A stretch of 56,174 bases of DNA from Neobacillus dielmonensis (GTDB taxonomy: Bacteria > Bacillota > Bacilli > Bacillales > Cytobacillaceae). The translations under genes were made by a program, and so were the position numbers. Below, piece by piece: positions 36,710-46,600 of the stretch (position 1 is the first letter of the stretch; each line of letters begins with the position of its first letter). Location: NCBI RefSeq assembly GCF_000612665.1, contig NZ_HG942032.1, forward strand, positions 1-56,174, in the 5' to 3' direction. The notes under the pieces are model-generated. The model saw nothing but the letters and a program-made list of their open reading frames with translations, ran no database searches and was not told the DNA's origin.

Positions 36710-37804
36710 ATGTTAATTGAACAAAATTTTACCAAAAAAATCAATATAAAAGCATTTCAACATGACTTAATCACCTGGTTTAAGAGGGAACAGCGTAATT
36801 TGCCGTGGAGAAAGGATAAAGATCCTTATAAAGTTTGGGTATCAGAAATCATGCTGCAGCAGACCAGAGTCGATACCGTTATTCCATATTTTAACCGATT
36901 TATTGATTGGTTTCCGACAATTGAGGACTTAGCAGAAGCCGACGAGGATAAAGTGCTTAAGGCTTGGGAAGGACTTGGATACTATTCAAGAGTCCGAAAT
37001 TTGCAATCAGCAGTAAGAGAGGTAAAGGAAAGGTATAATGGAGAAGTGCCCGATTCCCCTAAAAAGATTTCTGAATTAAAAGGAGTGGGGCCATATACCG
37101 CCGGGGCGATATTAAGTATCGCTTATGGATTGCCGGAGCCTGCAGTAGACGGCAATGTCATGAGGGTGCTATCAAGAATATTAATTATAGAAGAAGATAT
37201 TGCCAGACCTGCTTCCCGCAAAGTTTTTGAAAAGGCGGTAAGGGAGCTCATTTCCCATCAAGACCCTTCTTCCTTTAATCAAGCCCTAATGGAATTGGGT
37301 GCCTTAGTTTGCACTCCTACCTCACCTGCCTGCTTATTGTGTCCTGTTCGAGATCATTGCCAGGCATTTGAAGAAGGAATCCAAGATGAATTGCCAGTAA
37401 AGACAAAGAAGACTAAAACCCGCCATGTACAGCTTGCGTCTGTCATTTTAATGGACGAAACAGGCAAATTTTTAATTCACAGACGCCCGGACCAAGGGTT
37501 ACTAGCCAATTTATGGGAATTTCCAAATGTCGAAATGCTTTCTTCATTTCAGCATGAGCGTGAAGCTGTCAGGCAGCAATTAAAGGATACGTTAAGTCTT
37601 GATGTCCAATTAGAGAAAATTATTGGACAAATCGAGCATGTATTTTCACACTTGGTATGGAATATCGAAGTCTATATCGGAAAATTGAATTCTAGTGTAG
37701 AAGAAAATCAGGAGTGGAAGCTTGTAACAGAGGATCAGCTGCAGGATTATGCTTTTCCGGTACCACATCAAAAGATGTTTAAATTATTCCAGGAATATGA
37801 ATAA
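36710..37804 (+). CDS. mutY: A/G-specific adenine DNA glycosylase
   Basis: The 364-residue glycosylase removes adenine opposite 8-oxoguanine. The helix-hairpin-helix LKGVGPYTAGAI, the catalytic Asp in EPAVDGNVMRV, the Glu-containing SEIMLQQTRVDTV helix and the iron-sulfur loop C-x6-C-x2-C-x5-C (CTPTSPACLLCPVRDHC) are intact. The C-terminal NUDIX-like domain (about 235-364) recognises the oxidised base. RBS CAGGAGGA lies about 11 nt before the ATG. It is divergent from yfhP. Confidence 0.95.
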   Translation: MLIEQNFTKKINIKAFQHDLITWFKREQRNLPWRKDKDPYKVWVSEIMLQQTRVDTVIPYFNRFIDWFPTIEDLAEADEDKVLKAWEGLGYYSRVRNLQSAVREVKERYNGEVPDSPKKISELKGVGPYTAGAILSIAYGLPEPAVDGNVMRVLSRILIIEEDIARPASRKVFEKAVRELISHQDPSSFNQALMELGALVCTPTSPACLLCPVRDHCQAFEEGIQDELPVKTKKTKTRHVQLASVILMDETGKFLIHRRPDQGLLANLWEFPNVEMLSSFQHEREAVRQQLKDTLSLDVQLEKIIGQIEHVFSHLVWNIEVYIGKLNSSVEENQEWKLVTEDQLQDYAFPVPHQKMFKLFQEYE

Positions 37805-37832
37805 ACGCCGCTAAGAAAGCGGCGTTATTTAA
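37804..37832. terminator. Bidirectional terminator between mutY and yfhS
   Basis: AACGCCGCT (37804-37812) pairs with AGCGGCGTT (37818-37826). It lies between convergent genes with A/T-rich flanks. Confidence 0.75.
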
Positions 37833-37833
37833 A

Positions 37834-38058
37834 TTAATCATAAACTGGTTTTGTGCCGTGTGTATAATCCGCTTCATTGCGTTTCATTCCGCCCCGTGCC
37901 TCAATTTCTTCAATAATCTGCCGATGAATGGATTGCCCTTCACTGTTTAAATAGGGGGTCATCTGTTGCATGGCGTGATGAAAAAAGGCAAGTTCACTGT
38001 CTTGCCATTCTGTTTTAGCCATCATCGAGAGTTCAGTAATATCTCTGCCAACATACAT
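37834..38058 (-). CDS. yfhS: YfhS-family small protein
   Basis: The 74-residue protein has the same length as B. subtilis YfhS and the same place between mutY and fabL. It begins MYVGRDITELSMM and contains ELAFFHHAMQQMTPYLN. Soluble, no known domain. The ATG at 38058 follows GAAAGGA; in-frame upstream sequence has no ribosome site. Function unknown; yfhS has been linked with sporulation in B. subtilis. Confidence 0.8.
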   Translation of the reverse strand: MYVGRDITELSMMAKTEWQDSELAFFHHAMQQMTPYLNSEGQSIHRQIIEEIEARGGMKRNEADYTHGTKPVYD

Positions 38059-38170
38059 AGTTATTACGTCCTTTCTAGAGGTAATATGGTTTAGTTTTTC
38101 TACTATACATTGTCTTCTATTCATGTTAAAGCTAAAATGAAAACATCAGAGTTGAAGGATGGGATTTTAA

Positions 38171-38920
<750 letters not shown>

Positions 38921-38949
38921 GAAATTTCGTAAAAAATTTTTGGGATAAT

Positions 38950-38983
38950 CTCCACGGGGACGGGTAAATTAATCTCGTGGAGG
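38950..38983 (+). promoter_or_regulatory. Inverted repeat that can mask the sspE ribosome site
   Basis: CTCCACG (38950-38956) is the perfect complement of CGTGGAG (38976-38982), and the latter contains the GGAGG of the sspE ribosome site. In RNA this would hide the Shine-Dalgarno. If transcription starts inside the left arm, the hairpin is lost. Confidence 0.5.
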
Positions 38984-38992
38984 TGATAACAA

Positions 38993-39337
38993 ATGGCAAA
39001 TTTCAATCAACAGCCAAACAAAACAAGTGCAGGAACTAACATCCAACAAGTAAGACAACAAAACGCACAATCTGCTGGTGCAGGTTCTGCAGGTTCTTTT
39101 GGCACTGAGTTTGCAAGTGAAACAAATGCACAAGAAGTAAGACAGCAAAACGCTCGTTCTGCTCGTTCTGGTTCAGCAGGCGCTGGAGCAGCTGGTGCAG
39201 GTGCCGCTGGAACATCTGCTGGTGCATTTGGCACTGAATTTGCAAGCGAAACTAACGCACAAGAAGTAAGACAACAAAACCAACAAGCTGAATCTCGCAA
39301 GAGCCAAAACTCTGGCGGACAATTTGGCCAAAGCTAA
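38993..39337 (+). CDS. sspE: Gamma-type small acid-soluble spore protein
   Basis: The 114-residue Gln/Ala/Ser/Asn-rich protein is an amino-acid store of the spore. Two copies of FGTEFASETNAQEVRQQN (about 36-53 and 80-97) carry the GPR protease site (cut within TEFASE). The N-terminal MANFNQQPNKTSAGTNIQQVRQQN is typical. A Gly/Ala-rich spacer (SGSAGAGAAGAGAAG) lies between repeats. It follows TGGAGGTGATAACAA and ends at a terminator. Forespore sigma-G expression is expected from the family. Confidence 0.93.
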   Translation: MANFNQQPNKTSAGTNIQQVRQQNAQSAGAGSAGSFGTEFASETNAQEVRQQNARSARSGSAGAGAAGAGAAGTSAGAFGTEFASETNAQEVRQQNQQAESRKSQNSGGQFGQS

Positions 39338-39351
39338 TTAAACATACTGGT

Positions 39352-39395
39352 AAAAAGAAGGTACTCCTGTCTTTTGGGGTACCTTCTTTTTTTTC
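39352..39395 (+). terminator. Terminator after sspE
   Basis: AAAAAGAAGGTAC (39352-39364) pairs with GTACCTTCTTTTT (from 39379), ending in a run of T to about 39394. Confidence 0.88.
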
Positions 39396-39508
39396 TTCGC
39401 TTCTTTCCCTTTCGACAAAACTTCCCGAGAGTTTACATAATTGGTTAAAGGATTCTGCTTGTTTCTAAAGAATAAATATTAAGAACAAACTTTAAGGCGG
39501 TGAGGGAA

Positions 39509-39766
39509 GTGGACCAATTTAACAAACTTGTTTCCGAGCAAATGGTAACGATGGAAAAATTACTTTACTTACAAGCTGAGCTGGAACGCTGCCAGAAGAT
39601 TGAAGCAGAACTGCAAGCTTTACAAAGTGAGACTGACTTGGAAAGTATCCAAACCGATATTAAGATCATGAAGGAAGAGTTAAAACAGATTCAACACATC
39701 TTTGAAAAACAAACCGAAGAGGTCATTAATACGTATCGAGAAATGAATTTTTCGTCTTCTTTATAA
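39509..39766 (+). CDS. ygaB: YgaB-family coiled-coil protein
   Basis: The 85-residue protein is almost wholly a charged coiled coil (LLYLQAELERCQKIEAELQ and onwards). It matches YgaB in length, composition and place after sspE. The GTG at 39509 follows AAGGCGGTGAGG at the right spacing; the GTG at 39500 lies within the ribosome site. Function unknown. Confidence 0.78.
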   Translation: MDQFNKLVSEQMVTMEKLLYLQAELERCQKIEAELQALQSETDLESIQTDIKIMKEELKQIQHIFEKQTEEVINTYREMNFSSSL

Positions 39767-39784
39767 AAAAACGCAAATTTTTAC

Positions 39785-39819
39785 AAAGAGCCATATGGAA
39801 ATATGGCTCTTTTGTTTTA
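39785..39819 (+). terminator. Terminator after ygaB
   Basis: AAAGAGCCATAT (39785-39796) pairs perfectly with ATATGGCTCTTT (39801-39812) around a GGAA loop, then TGTTTT. Confidence 0.9.
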
Positions 39820-39934
39820 AATTCTGTCTTCAACCGTTATAATAATAGAAAGTAGGAAATTTATCTTTGCTGTTATTTGTCGTATTGGATGGAGATTAGA
39901 TGAAACAGCGTTAAAAATGAAGGTAGGGGAGAAA

Positions 39935-40465
39935 ATGGGCGTACCCAACGAAGGTGAACCAGTACAAATACATAGTTATAAACACAATGGGCACATCCAT
40001 CGCGTCTGGGAAGAAACCACTGTACTAAAGGGGTCGCAGAACTTAGTAATAGGTGCAAATGATCGGACACTTGTAACAGAATCAGATGGCAGGACATGGA
40101 TTACAAGAGAACCAGCCATTTGTTACTTTCACTCACAATATTGGTTTAATGTTATTGGCATGATTCGCGAAGATGGTATTTATTACTACTGCAATCTAAG
40201 TTCACCATTCATTTTCGATGGTGAGGCAATTAAGTATATCGATTATGATCTTGATATAAAAGTATATCCTGATATGACGTTTAACTTACTTGATGAGGAT
40301 GAGTATGAACGCCATCGCCGAGAAATGAATTATCCTGATGTGATTGATCAGATTTTAAAGCGCAATGTCGATAAGCTAATTCAGTGGATTAGACAAAAGA
40401 ATGGCCCATTCGCGCCAGATTTTATTGATATTTGGTATGAAAGGTATCTTACGTACAGACGTTAG
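39935..40465 (+). CDS. ygaC: YgaC/NtdP-type DUF402 nucleoside phosphatase
   Basis: The 176-residue DUF402 protein begins [19 protein letters not shown] and contains [26 protein letters not shown] and WYERYL. The Staphylococcus aureus relative hydrolyses nucleoside tri- and diphosphates with a divalent metal, and the acidic DLD and DEDEYE residues are in place here. The ATG at 39935 fits the family N-terminus and follows AGGGGAG closely; an upstream in-frame ATG (39917) would add six residues not found in the family. Confidence 0.87.
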   Translation: MGVPNEGEPVQIHSYKHNGHIHRVWEETTVLKGSQNLVIGANDRTLVTESDGRTWITREPAICYFHSQYWFNVIGMIREDGIYYYCNLSSPFIFDGEAIKYIDYDLDIKVYPDMTFNLLDEDEYERHRREMNYPDVIDQILKRNVDKLIQWIRQKNGPFAPDFIDIWYERYLTYRR

Positions 40466-40472
40466 CTGGTGT

Positions 40473-40525
40473 GCCAAATTCAAACGCCTGTTGATTTTAA
40501 ATCAACAGGCGTTTTGGCTGTTTAT
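40473..40525 (+). terminator. Long hairpin terminator or attenuator between ygaC and ygaD
   Basis: AAACGCCTGTTGATT (40482-40496) pairs perfectly with AATCAACAGGCGTTT (40500-40514), and GCCA/TGGC extend it across a small bulge. T-rich sequence follows. It ends only about 35 nt before the ygaD start, leaving no room for a separate promoter. Confidence 0.78.
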
Positions 40526-40552
40526 TTATCTAGAGAGGTAGGTGAGGGGAGT

Positions 40553-42319
40553 TTGAACAGCATACGCCGTTATTTAGAGTTTGTAAAGCCGTACCGTTGG
40601 CAAATAATTGCTACGATTATCATCGGGATTGTTAAGTTTTCCATTCCACTTATTTTGCCTATGCTGATTAAATACGTGGTCGATGATGTATTAGGGAATC
40701 ATGGATTGTCAAATGGCGAAAAAGTAAACAAATTATTCCTCATGATGGGAATCATGATCGTTATTTTTGTCATTCTTAGACCGCCAATCGAATACTATCG
40801 GCAATATTTTGCACAGTGGACATCAAATAAAATATTATATGACCTGCGTGGTGTTTTATATAAACATATCCAGAAACTTAGCTTTAAATATTATGCAAAC
40901 AGCAGGGCAGGAGAAATTATCTCCAGAATGATAAATGATGTTGAGCAAACGAAGACTTTTGTAGTAACAGGATTAATGAACATTTGGCTGGATATGGCTA
41001 CAATCGTTATAGCCATCATTGTCATGTTTACTATGAGTGTCAAATTAACTATTGTATCCATTTTACTCTTTCCGCTATATGCTTTTTCCATAAAGTACTT
41101 TTTTGGTAACTTGCGAAGACTGACAAGAGCGAGGTCGCAAGCTCTAGCTGGTGTACAGAGTTATTTGCATGAAAGGGTACAGGGAATGGCCATCATCAAA
41201 AGCTTTGCGATTGAAGAGCATGAGCAGACGCTGTTTGATAAGCAGAATAAAAACTTTTTAGAAAAAGCCATTCAGCATACAAGCTGGAATGCGAAGTCCT
41301 TCTCGGTGGTTAACACCATTACCGACATTGCTCCTTTACTCGTTATTGGCTATTCCGCCTATTTAGTTATCCATGGACAGCTTACATTAGGAACGATGGT
41401 CGCTTTTTACGCTTATATTGATAAGTTGTATAATCCGCTGCGAAGATTAGTCAATTCGTCAACCACGATTACCCAATCTTTTGCATCGATGGACCGGGTT
41501 TTTGAATTATTGGATGAAAAATATGATGTAGTAGATGCACCGGATGCGATTGAGTGCAGGGACGTAAAAGGGGAAATCTCCTTTGAGAATGTTTCTTTTG
41601 CCTATAAAGAAGAAGATGGCGCCGTTCTAAAGGGCATAGATCTGAATGTAAAAAATGGCGAAACCATCGCATTGGTTGGTATGAGCGGGGGAGGAAAATC
41701 ATCACTTGTCAGTCTGATTCCCCGTTTTTATGATGTATCAAAAGGGAGAATTACGTTAGATGGAACAGATATCCGCCAATTTAAAATTCAATCCCTTAGG
41801 GACAAAATTGGAGTAGTTTTTCAAGATAATATTTTGTTCAGTGAATCTGTAAAGGAGAATATCCTGTTAGGCAAGCCGGATGCTTCGGATGAAGAAGTGT
41901 ATCGTGCAGCCAAAGCAGCTAGTGCGGATGAATTTATTCAACAACTGACAGAGGGCTATGATACAAAGGTTGGAGAGAGGGGAGTAAAACTTTCAGGTGG
42001 GCAGAAGCAGCGCATTGCGATTGCCAGGGTTTTCTTAAAGAACCCGCCGATTTTAATCCTGGATGAAGCTACGTCTGCTCTTGATTTGGAAAGCGAGCAT
42101 TTAATTCAGGAGTCATTAAACGAACTGGCGAAAGACCGAACTACCTTTATCGTGGCCCATCGTTTATCCACGATTACCCATGCAGACCGAATTGTTTTAA
42201 TTGATCATGGCCAAATCGCAGAAGTGGGAACCCATGATGAGTTAATGGCGAAACAAGGAGGCTATTATAAGTTATTTCAAGTCCAGCAATTGGAAAAAAC
42301 AAAAGCCGAAGCAAAATAA
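40553..42319 (+). CDS. ygaD: YgaD-type ABC exporter (fused membrane and ATPase domains)
   Basis: The 588-residue half-transporter has a six-helix membrane domain (about 10-310) and an ATPase domain (about 340-575): Walker [11 protein letters not shown]-loop [11 protein letters not shown], signature LSGGQKQR, Walker [12 protein letters not shown] and H-loop AHRLST. It works as a homo- or heterodimer exporting lipids or hydrophobic compounds; substrate unknown. Walker A has GGGKSS in place of the usual SGKST-like form. The start is TTG at 40553 (AGGTGAGGGGAG before it) giving the N-terminus [13 protein letters not shown] of the YgaD family; the upstream frame runs through the ygaC terminator. 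Confidence 0.88.
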   Translation: MNSIRRYLEFVKPYRWQIIATIIIGIVKFSIPLILPMLIKYVVDDVLGNHGLSNGEKVNKLFLMMGIMIVIFVILRPPIEYYRQYFAQWTSNKILYDLRGVLYKHIQKLSFKYYANSRAGEIISRMINDVEQTKTFVVTGLMNIWLDMATIVIAIIVMFTMSVKLTIVSILLFPLYAFSIKYFFGNLRRLTRARSQALAGVQSYLHERVQGMAIIKSFAIEEHEQTLFDKQNKNFLEKAIQHTSWNAKSFSVVNTITDIAPLLVIGYSAYLVIHGQLTLGTMVAFYAYIDKLYNPLRRLVNSSTTITQSFASMDRVFELLDEKYDVVDAPDAIECRDVKGEISFENVSFAYKEEDGAVLKGIDLNVKNGETIALVGMSGGGKSSLVSLIPRFYDVSKGRITLDGTDIRQFKIQSLRDKIGVVFQDNILFSESVKENILLGKPDASDEEVYRAAKAASADEFIQQLTEGYDTKVGERGVKLSGGQKQRIAIARVFLKNPPILILDEATSALDLESEHLIQESLNELAKDRTTFIVAHRLSTITHADRIVLIDHGQIAEVGTHDELMAKQGGYYKLFQVQQLEKTKAEAK

Positions 42320-42338
42320 ATTGCTTCGGCTTTTGTTT
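42299..42338. terminator. Bidirectional terminator between ygaD and ygaE
   Basis: ACAAAAGCCGAAGCAA (42299-42314) pairs perfectly with TTGCTTCGGCTTTTGT (42321-42336). The left arm is the last codons of ygaD. It serves both convergent genes. Confidence 0.88.
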
Positions 42339-42345
42339 GTCGTTT

Positions 42346-43413
42346 TTAGTCTTTGTCCTCAACTAAGATTTCATTATGATGAAACGAGTGAAAACTGGTG
42401 ATTAACAAATCAAGATGCTCAATTTGCTCACTGTAATCAATAATGGCAGCGACAATTTGCATGGTATGGAATAAGTGAGGACTATCCTCATCCATCTCCC
42501 TTGGCTGATTCAGAAATAATGCAAAAAGCTTTTGATTATTTGAAAAAACATCCAACACTTCTTCGGCAGCAGGTAATGGCACTTTACCTATAAACATAAG
42601 CATCAGCTGCTCATGTCGGTAAATAAGCAAATCTAATTGTTCTTGTATGGCAGCTTTAAAGTCTCCGGGAAGCTGCAACAGCTCGTTTTCAAATCTGTGG
42701 AGTTTTTTTAAGGTATCTAACCCTTTTCTTGCGGTTATAATCATCTGCCTGTATATGACCAGTTTTCGTGACTTATCGAGAGTTGATTTTTTTAGGTAGC
42801 TTCTTTCTTCCTTGTACATGGTATAAAAGTCTTCCATCATTTTTACGTTCTTTTTTATGGATTCAATATCGGATTTCAACAGATGGTGATCATAAGCATG
42901 TCGGGAGCTTAAACGAATCCAACGGATAATTTCTTCAGTTGTACTGGTAATTTTGCTATAAAGTTTATTTTCGTATTTAGGCGGCATGAATATGAGATTG
43001 ACCACGAAGGCTGAAAATACACCAATCATGATAGTAGAAAAACGGATACCTGCAAACGTTATAAAGGTTTCCTCAGTGCTTTCCATAATTGAAATAAGTG
43101 TTACCATTGAAAGACCAATGGTGTTTTCAAGCTTTAGTTTAAGGTTAATCATGATGACAATAATCGCCGCCAAGCCGATAATAATGAAATGATTGCCCAA
43201 GAGCAGAACGAAAATAACGGCAACGATGGCCCCAATGAGATTTCCTTGTATTTGTTCGATTATCGTTAAGTAGGAACGGTAGATTGTTGGCTGAATGGCG
43301 AAAATGGCGGCAATTGCTGCTAAAACAGGAGAAGGGGAATGCAATAATTGGGCTGAATAGAGAGAGAGAACAATAGCAATTCCCGTTTTAAAGATGCGGG
43401 CACCTAGCTTCAT
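42346..43413 (-). CDS. ygaE: YgaE-type membrane protein, aromatic-acid exporter family (ArAE_1)
   Basis: The 355-residue protein has about six membrane helices in residues 1-145 and a long helical cytosolic C-terminal half (ArAE_1_C), with GNLIGAIVAVIF and the LHSPSPVLAAIAAIFAIQPT segment typical of the family. It may export small aromatic acids or similar anions; no substrate is known. The ATG follows AAAGGAATCAGCAAATAAC. Same place as ygaE in B. subtilis, before gsaB, but with the glutamate synthase gene in between. Confidence 0.82.
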   Translation of the reverse strand: MKLGARIFKTGIAIVLSLYSAQLLHSPSPVLAAIAAIFAIQPTIYRSYLTIIEQIQGNLIGAIVAVIFVLLLGNHFIIIGLAAIIVIMINLKLKLENTIGLSMVTLISIMESTEETFITFAGIRFSTIMIGVFSAFVVNLIFMPPKYENKLYSKITSTTEEIIRWIRLSSRHAYDHHLLKSDIESIKKNVKMMEDFYTMYKEERSYLKKSTLDKSRKLVIYRQMIITARKGLDTLKKLHRFENELLQLPGDFKAAIQEQLDLLIYRHEQLMLMFIGKVPLPAAEEVLDVFSNNQKLFALFLNQPREMDEDSPHLFHTMQIVAAIIDYSEQIEHLDLLITSFHSFHHNEILVEDKD

Positions 43414-43589
43414 GTTATTTGCTGATTCCTTTCAATAGAGAGATTAATAAATAATGATATCAGATAAGAAACTATCTAAGTAATATACCTGTATTAACGC
43501 ATATAATCAAGAGAAATTATATGTATTTATTCATTAAAAGTTGCCTTAAACGGAGGAAAAACTCTAATTGGGCACATAGGGCTAGATGG

Positions 43590-43626
43590 AAAAAGCGTCC
43601 GCAATAAACTGCGGGCGCTTTTTTGT
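43590..43626 (-). terminator. Terminator of the glutamate synthase gene
   Basis: AAAAGCGTCCGCA (43591-43603) pairs with TGCGGGCGCTTTT (43610-43622) with one G-T pair. Read on the minus strand the stem is followed by TTCC after a short T-run; on the plus strand by TTTTG. It lies just past the gltB stop. Confidence 0.75.
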
Positions 43627-43645
43627 TATGCTCTGATATGCTTTA

Positions 43646-46600
43646 TTATTCTGTTGATACTGATGGGTCGGCTTGCTCCTTAACTGGAACAATTTGAATG
43701 AAGTGATCTTCCGGACTGTTTAGTAGCTTGCGCAGTTGTACAGCTTCACCAGTCTGGCCATTTTGTTCAAGTAAATCAGTATATTGGGTAAGCAATTCGT
43801 AAATATCTTGTTTACCTTTGTCGGATAAGTTTTCGACAGAAACCTTTGCTCCCTTGGCAATCCTTCTTCTGATAGCATCTTTTGTTAAACCCATTTCAGG
43901 CTGGTAACGGACATAAACCACTCCACCTGTCATACCTGCGCAAATCCATGGGCCTGGGTCACCTAATACTAATCCACGGCCATTTGTCATATATTCAAAG
44001 GCAAAGCCTTTGATATTTGCGTTGGCCCCAAGGTTTCCATTTTCCTTTTCAGTAACTGGCTTTTTAACTTGGCCGCCAATGATTAAGTCGGCACCTGAAA
44101 GACGGATACCAGCACGTGCATCGGCATTGCCTTGGGCAACTAAAAGGCCTTTTTGAGCTCCATAACCAAAGCCTTTGCCGACAGAGCCATTTAAGAATCG
44201 GCCGTTTTTGCCTTGAGATTTCAATACAAAAATGTTGCCGCCAAATGAAGTTTTACCCACGCCGTCCTGACCGCCGCCGTTAACGGTGATCTCGATTCCT
44301 TCACTATTATAAGCGCCCAAGCCATTACCAGGAATAGAGCCTTCTTTATATTTAAGCTGAACTTTTGGAAGTTGTTTATAAGAACCATCCAATCTGCCGC
44401 GAACACGGTGGCAGGATACTCGGCTGCCTAACACACGTTGTTCAGATGTGACGTTGACAAATTCTCTAGAAGAATGCAACTGCTCAACACTGGCATCCAA
44501 ATATTCTGCACCAGCTGCCACCTGCATTTGAGTTTGCTCAAGTGATTTTGGTGTTTCCATCCTAGAAAATTGGCTAATTTCCAATGGCTTTAACAGGTGT
44601 GTAAGGTTTAACCTGTGTTCGCCTGATGCTTGCTCCAATAAATCGGAACGCCCAACTGCTTCTTGGAGGTTACGAATACCTAGTGAAGCTGCCAATGCTT
44701 TTACCTCTTTTGCAAAAGCAGTATATAGATTCATGATCCCTTGTACAGCAACCTCGAATTGGCGTGGTACAAATCGGCGGAGACCATGGTCTTTTGCCTG
44801 AGCTTCCGTTTCAATTTGGGTCGCTATACCTACATGGCATGTATCTAAGTGGCAGCCGCGGCAAGTGGTGCAGCCGATAGCCAGCATGGAAAGTGTTCCA
44901 AAGCCAATGCGGTTCGCACCAAGCAGCATGACTTTGATAACATCCACTGCGCTCTTCATTCCGCCGTCTGCCCATATTTCGACCTTATGGCGCAGCCCGC
45001 TTTCTAGTAATGCATTATGGGCTGCTTTAACTCCAATTTCCACTGGAAGACCTACGTGTTGCAAGGCATGAATTCTTGCTGCTCCGGTACCGCCATCAAA
45101 GCCACTTAGTGTAATAATGTCGGCTCCTGCTTTGGCTATACCGACTGCTATTGTTCCGATATTCGGTACAACCGGAACTTTCACAGCAATTTTTGCTTGG
45201 TCGTTAGCTGTTTTTAATTCGTGAATCATTTGTGCTAAATCTTCTATAGAATAGATGTCATGATTGTTTGACGGTGAAATTAAATCGGATCCAAGTGTTG
45301 CATTACGCGCTGCAGCTACTTTTGCTGTAACCTTGGAACCAGGTAAGTGACCGCCTTCCCCAGGCTTGGCACCCTGGCCAATTTTTATTTCCAATAGATT
45401 AGAAGAATTTAAAAGTTCAGCATTTACTCCAAAACGTCCAGAGGCAATTTGCTGCCCACGGGTTCTTGGATATTTGCCAAGCATATCTTTAATTTCGCCG
45501 CCTTCACCATTGAGGCTGACCATATTGAGTCTGTCAGCTCCTTCTGCGTAAGCTCTGAAGGCAATTTCGTTTTGAGAGCCGAAAGACATGGATGAAATCA
45601 CAAACGGCAGGTCGTGTTCACCAACACGAATATCGACATCTTCTGGCGATAGTTGATTATTGCTTGCCTTCAATCGAATTAAATGACGGATTGTTGTAGG
45701 GTTTTCCGCTTCTTGTTCAGAAATTTTATCACGGTAAACTCCATAATCTCCGGTAGCTGCAATATCCCCGATTGCCTTCCAAATCCGAGGAAAGAGGTGG
45801 AATGTCTTTCCGAGCCGTTCTTTTTCATTATTATAATCTTCTGCTCTCTTGAGTGAGTCAGTTTTCAGAGTCTCGAAATTTGTTTCAAGTTCATCTGAGC
45901 CAAAAAAGTTGGTTGTATTGAGAATTTTGGCAATGGACTCATGCAGTCCGATGCTGGAGAACAATCGGCCATAGCCACGCAGTTCATGAATTCCGATTGT
46001 AGAGATAACTTTTTCAAGACCTTTTGTCAGAGCGCTATAAAGATTGATTAATGGTTTCTCAGTCTCATTGAGTACAGTCAAAAACATATAATAAGGACTA
46101 ATTAAATCAGCACCTAGTCCAAATACGGTAATAATATCGTGAAGGGAACGGATGGCGGCTGATCGTAATAATATAGAGCAGTCTCTTCTTAGTTCTGCCT
46201 TGACGAGCGCCTGATCAATAGCTGACGTGACCATGTGAGGGTCAATCCAATAGGAATCTACTTGATGTGCCTTAGCATCATCAAGAATTAATAATGCTTT
46301 ACCTGCTTTAACCGCTTGAACTGCTTCGACTGCAAGTCTTTCAAGTGCCTGGTCAATGCCTTCATCATTTTGGAAAGTCATAGAAATATAGGCTGCTAAT
46401 TTTTTGTCTTGATAGTATTGGACAATTTGATCAAAGCTTGGCTGGCCTAAACTTTCAGCACAGTTGTACCCTGCTTTACCCTCTAAAAGTAGGGGAGTGG
46501 TCAATTCTAAAACCGTTTCTGCTGTTTCTTTGGAGAATAAGCCAGGTCTTTTTCCGATAATCACCCGGGTTGAAAAATGCTCAGTTTCCCGGTCGCGGTC

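Noticed and set aside
39007..39300. Minus-strand ORF rich in Cys, Pro and Ala opposite sspE
   Set aside because: It is the antisense reading of the repetitive sspE gene and has no independent support.
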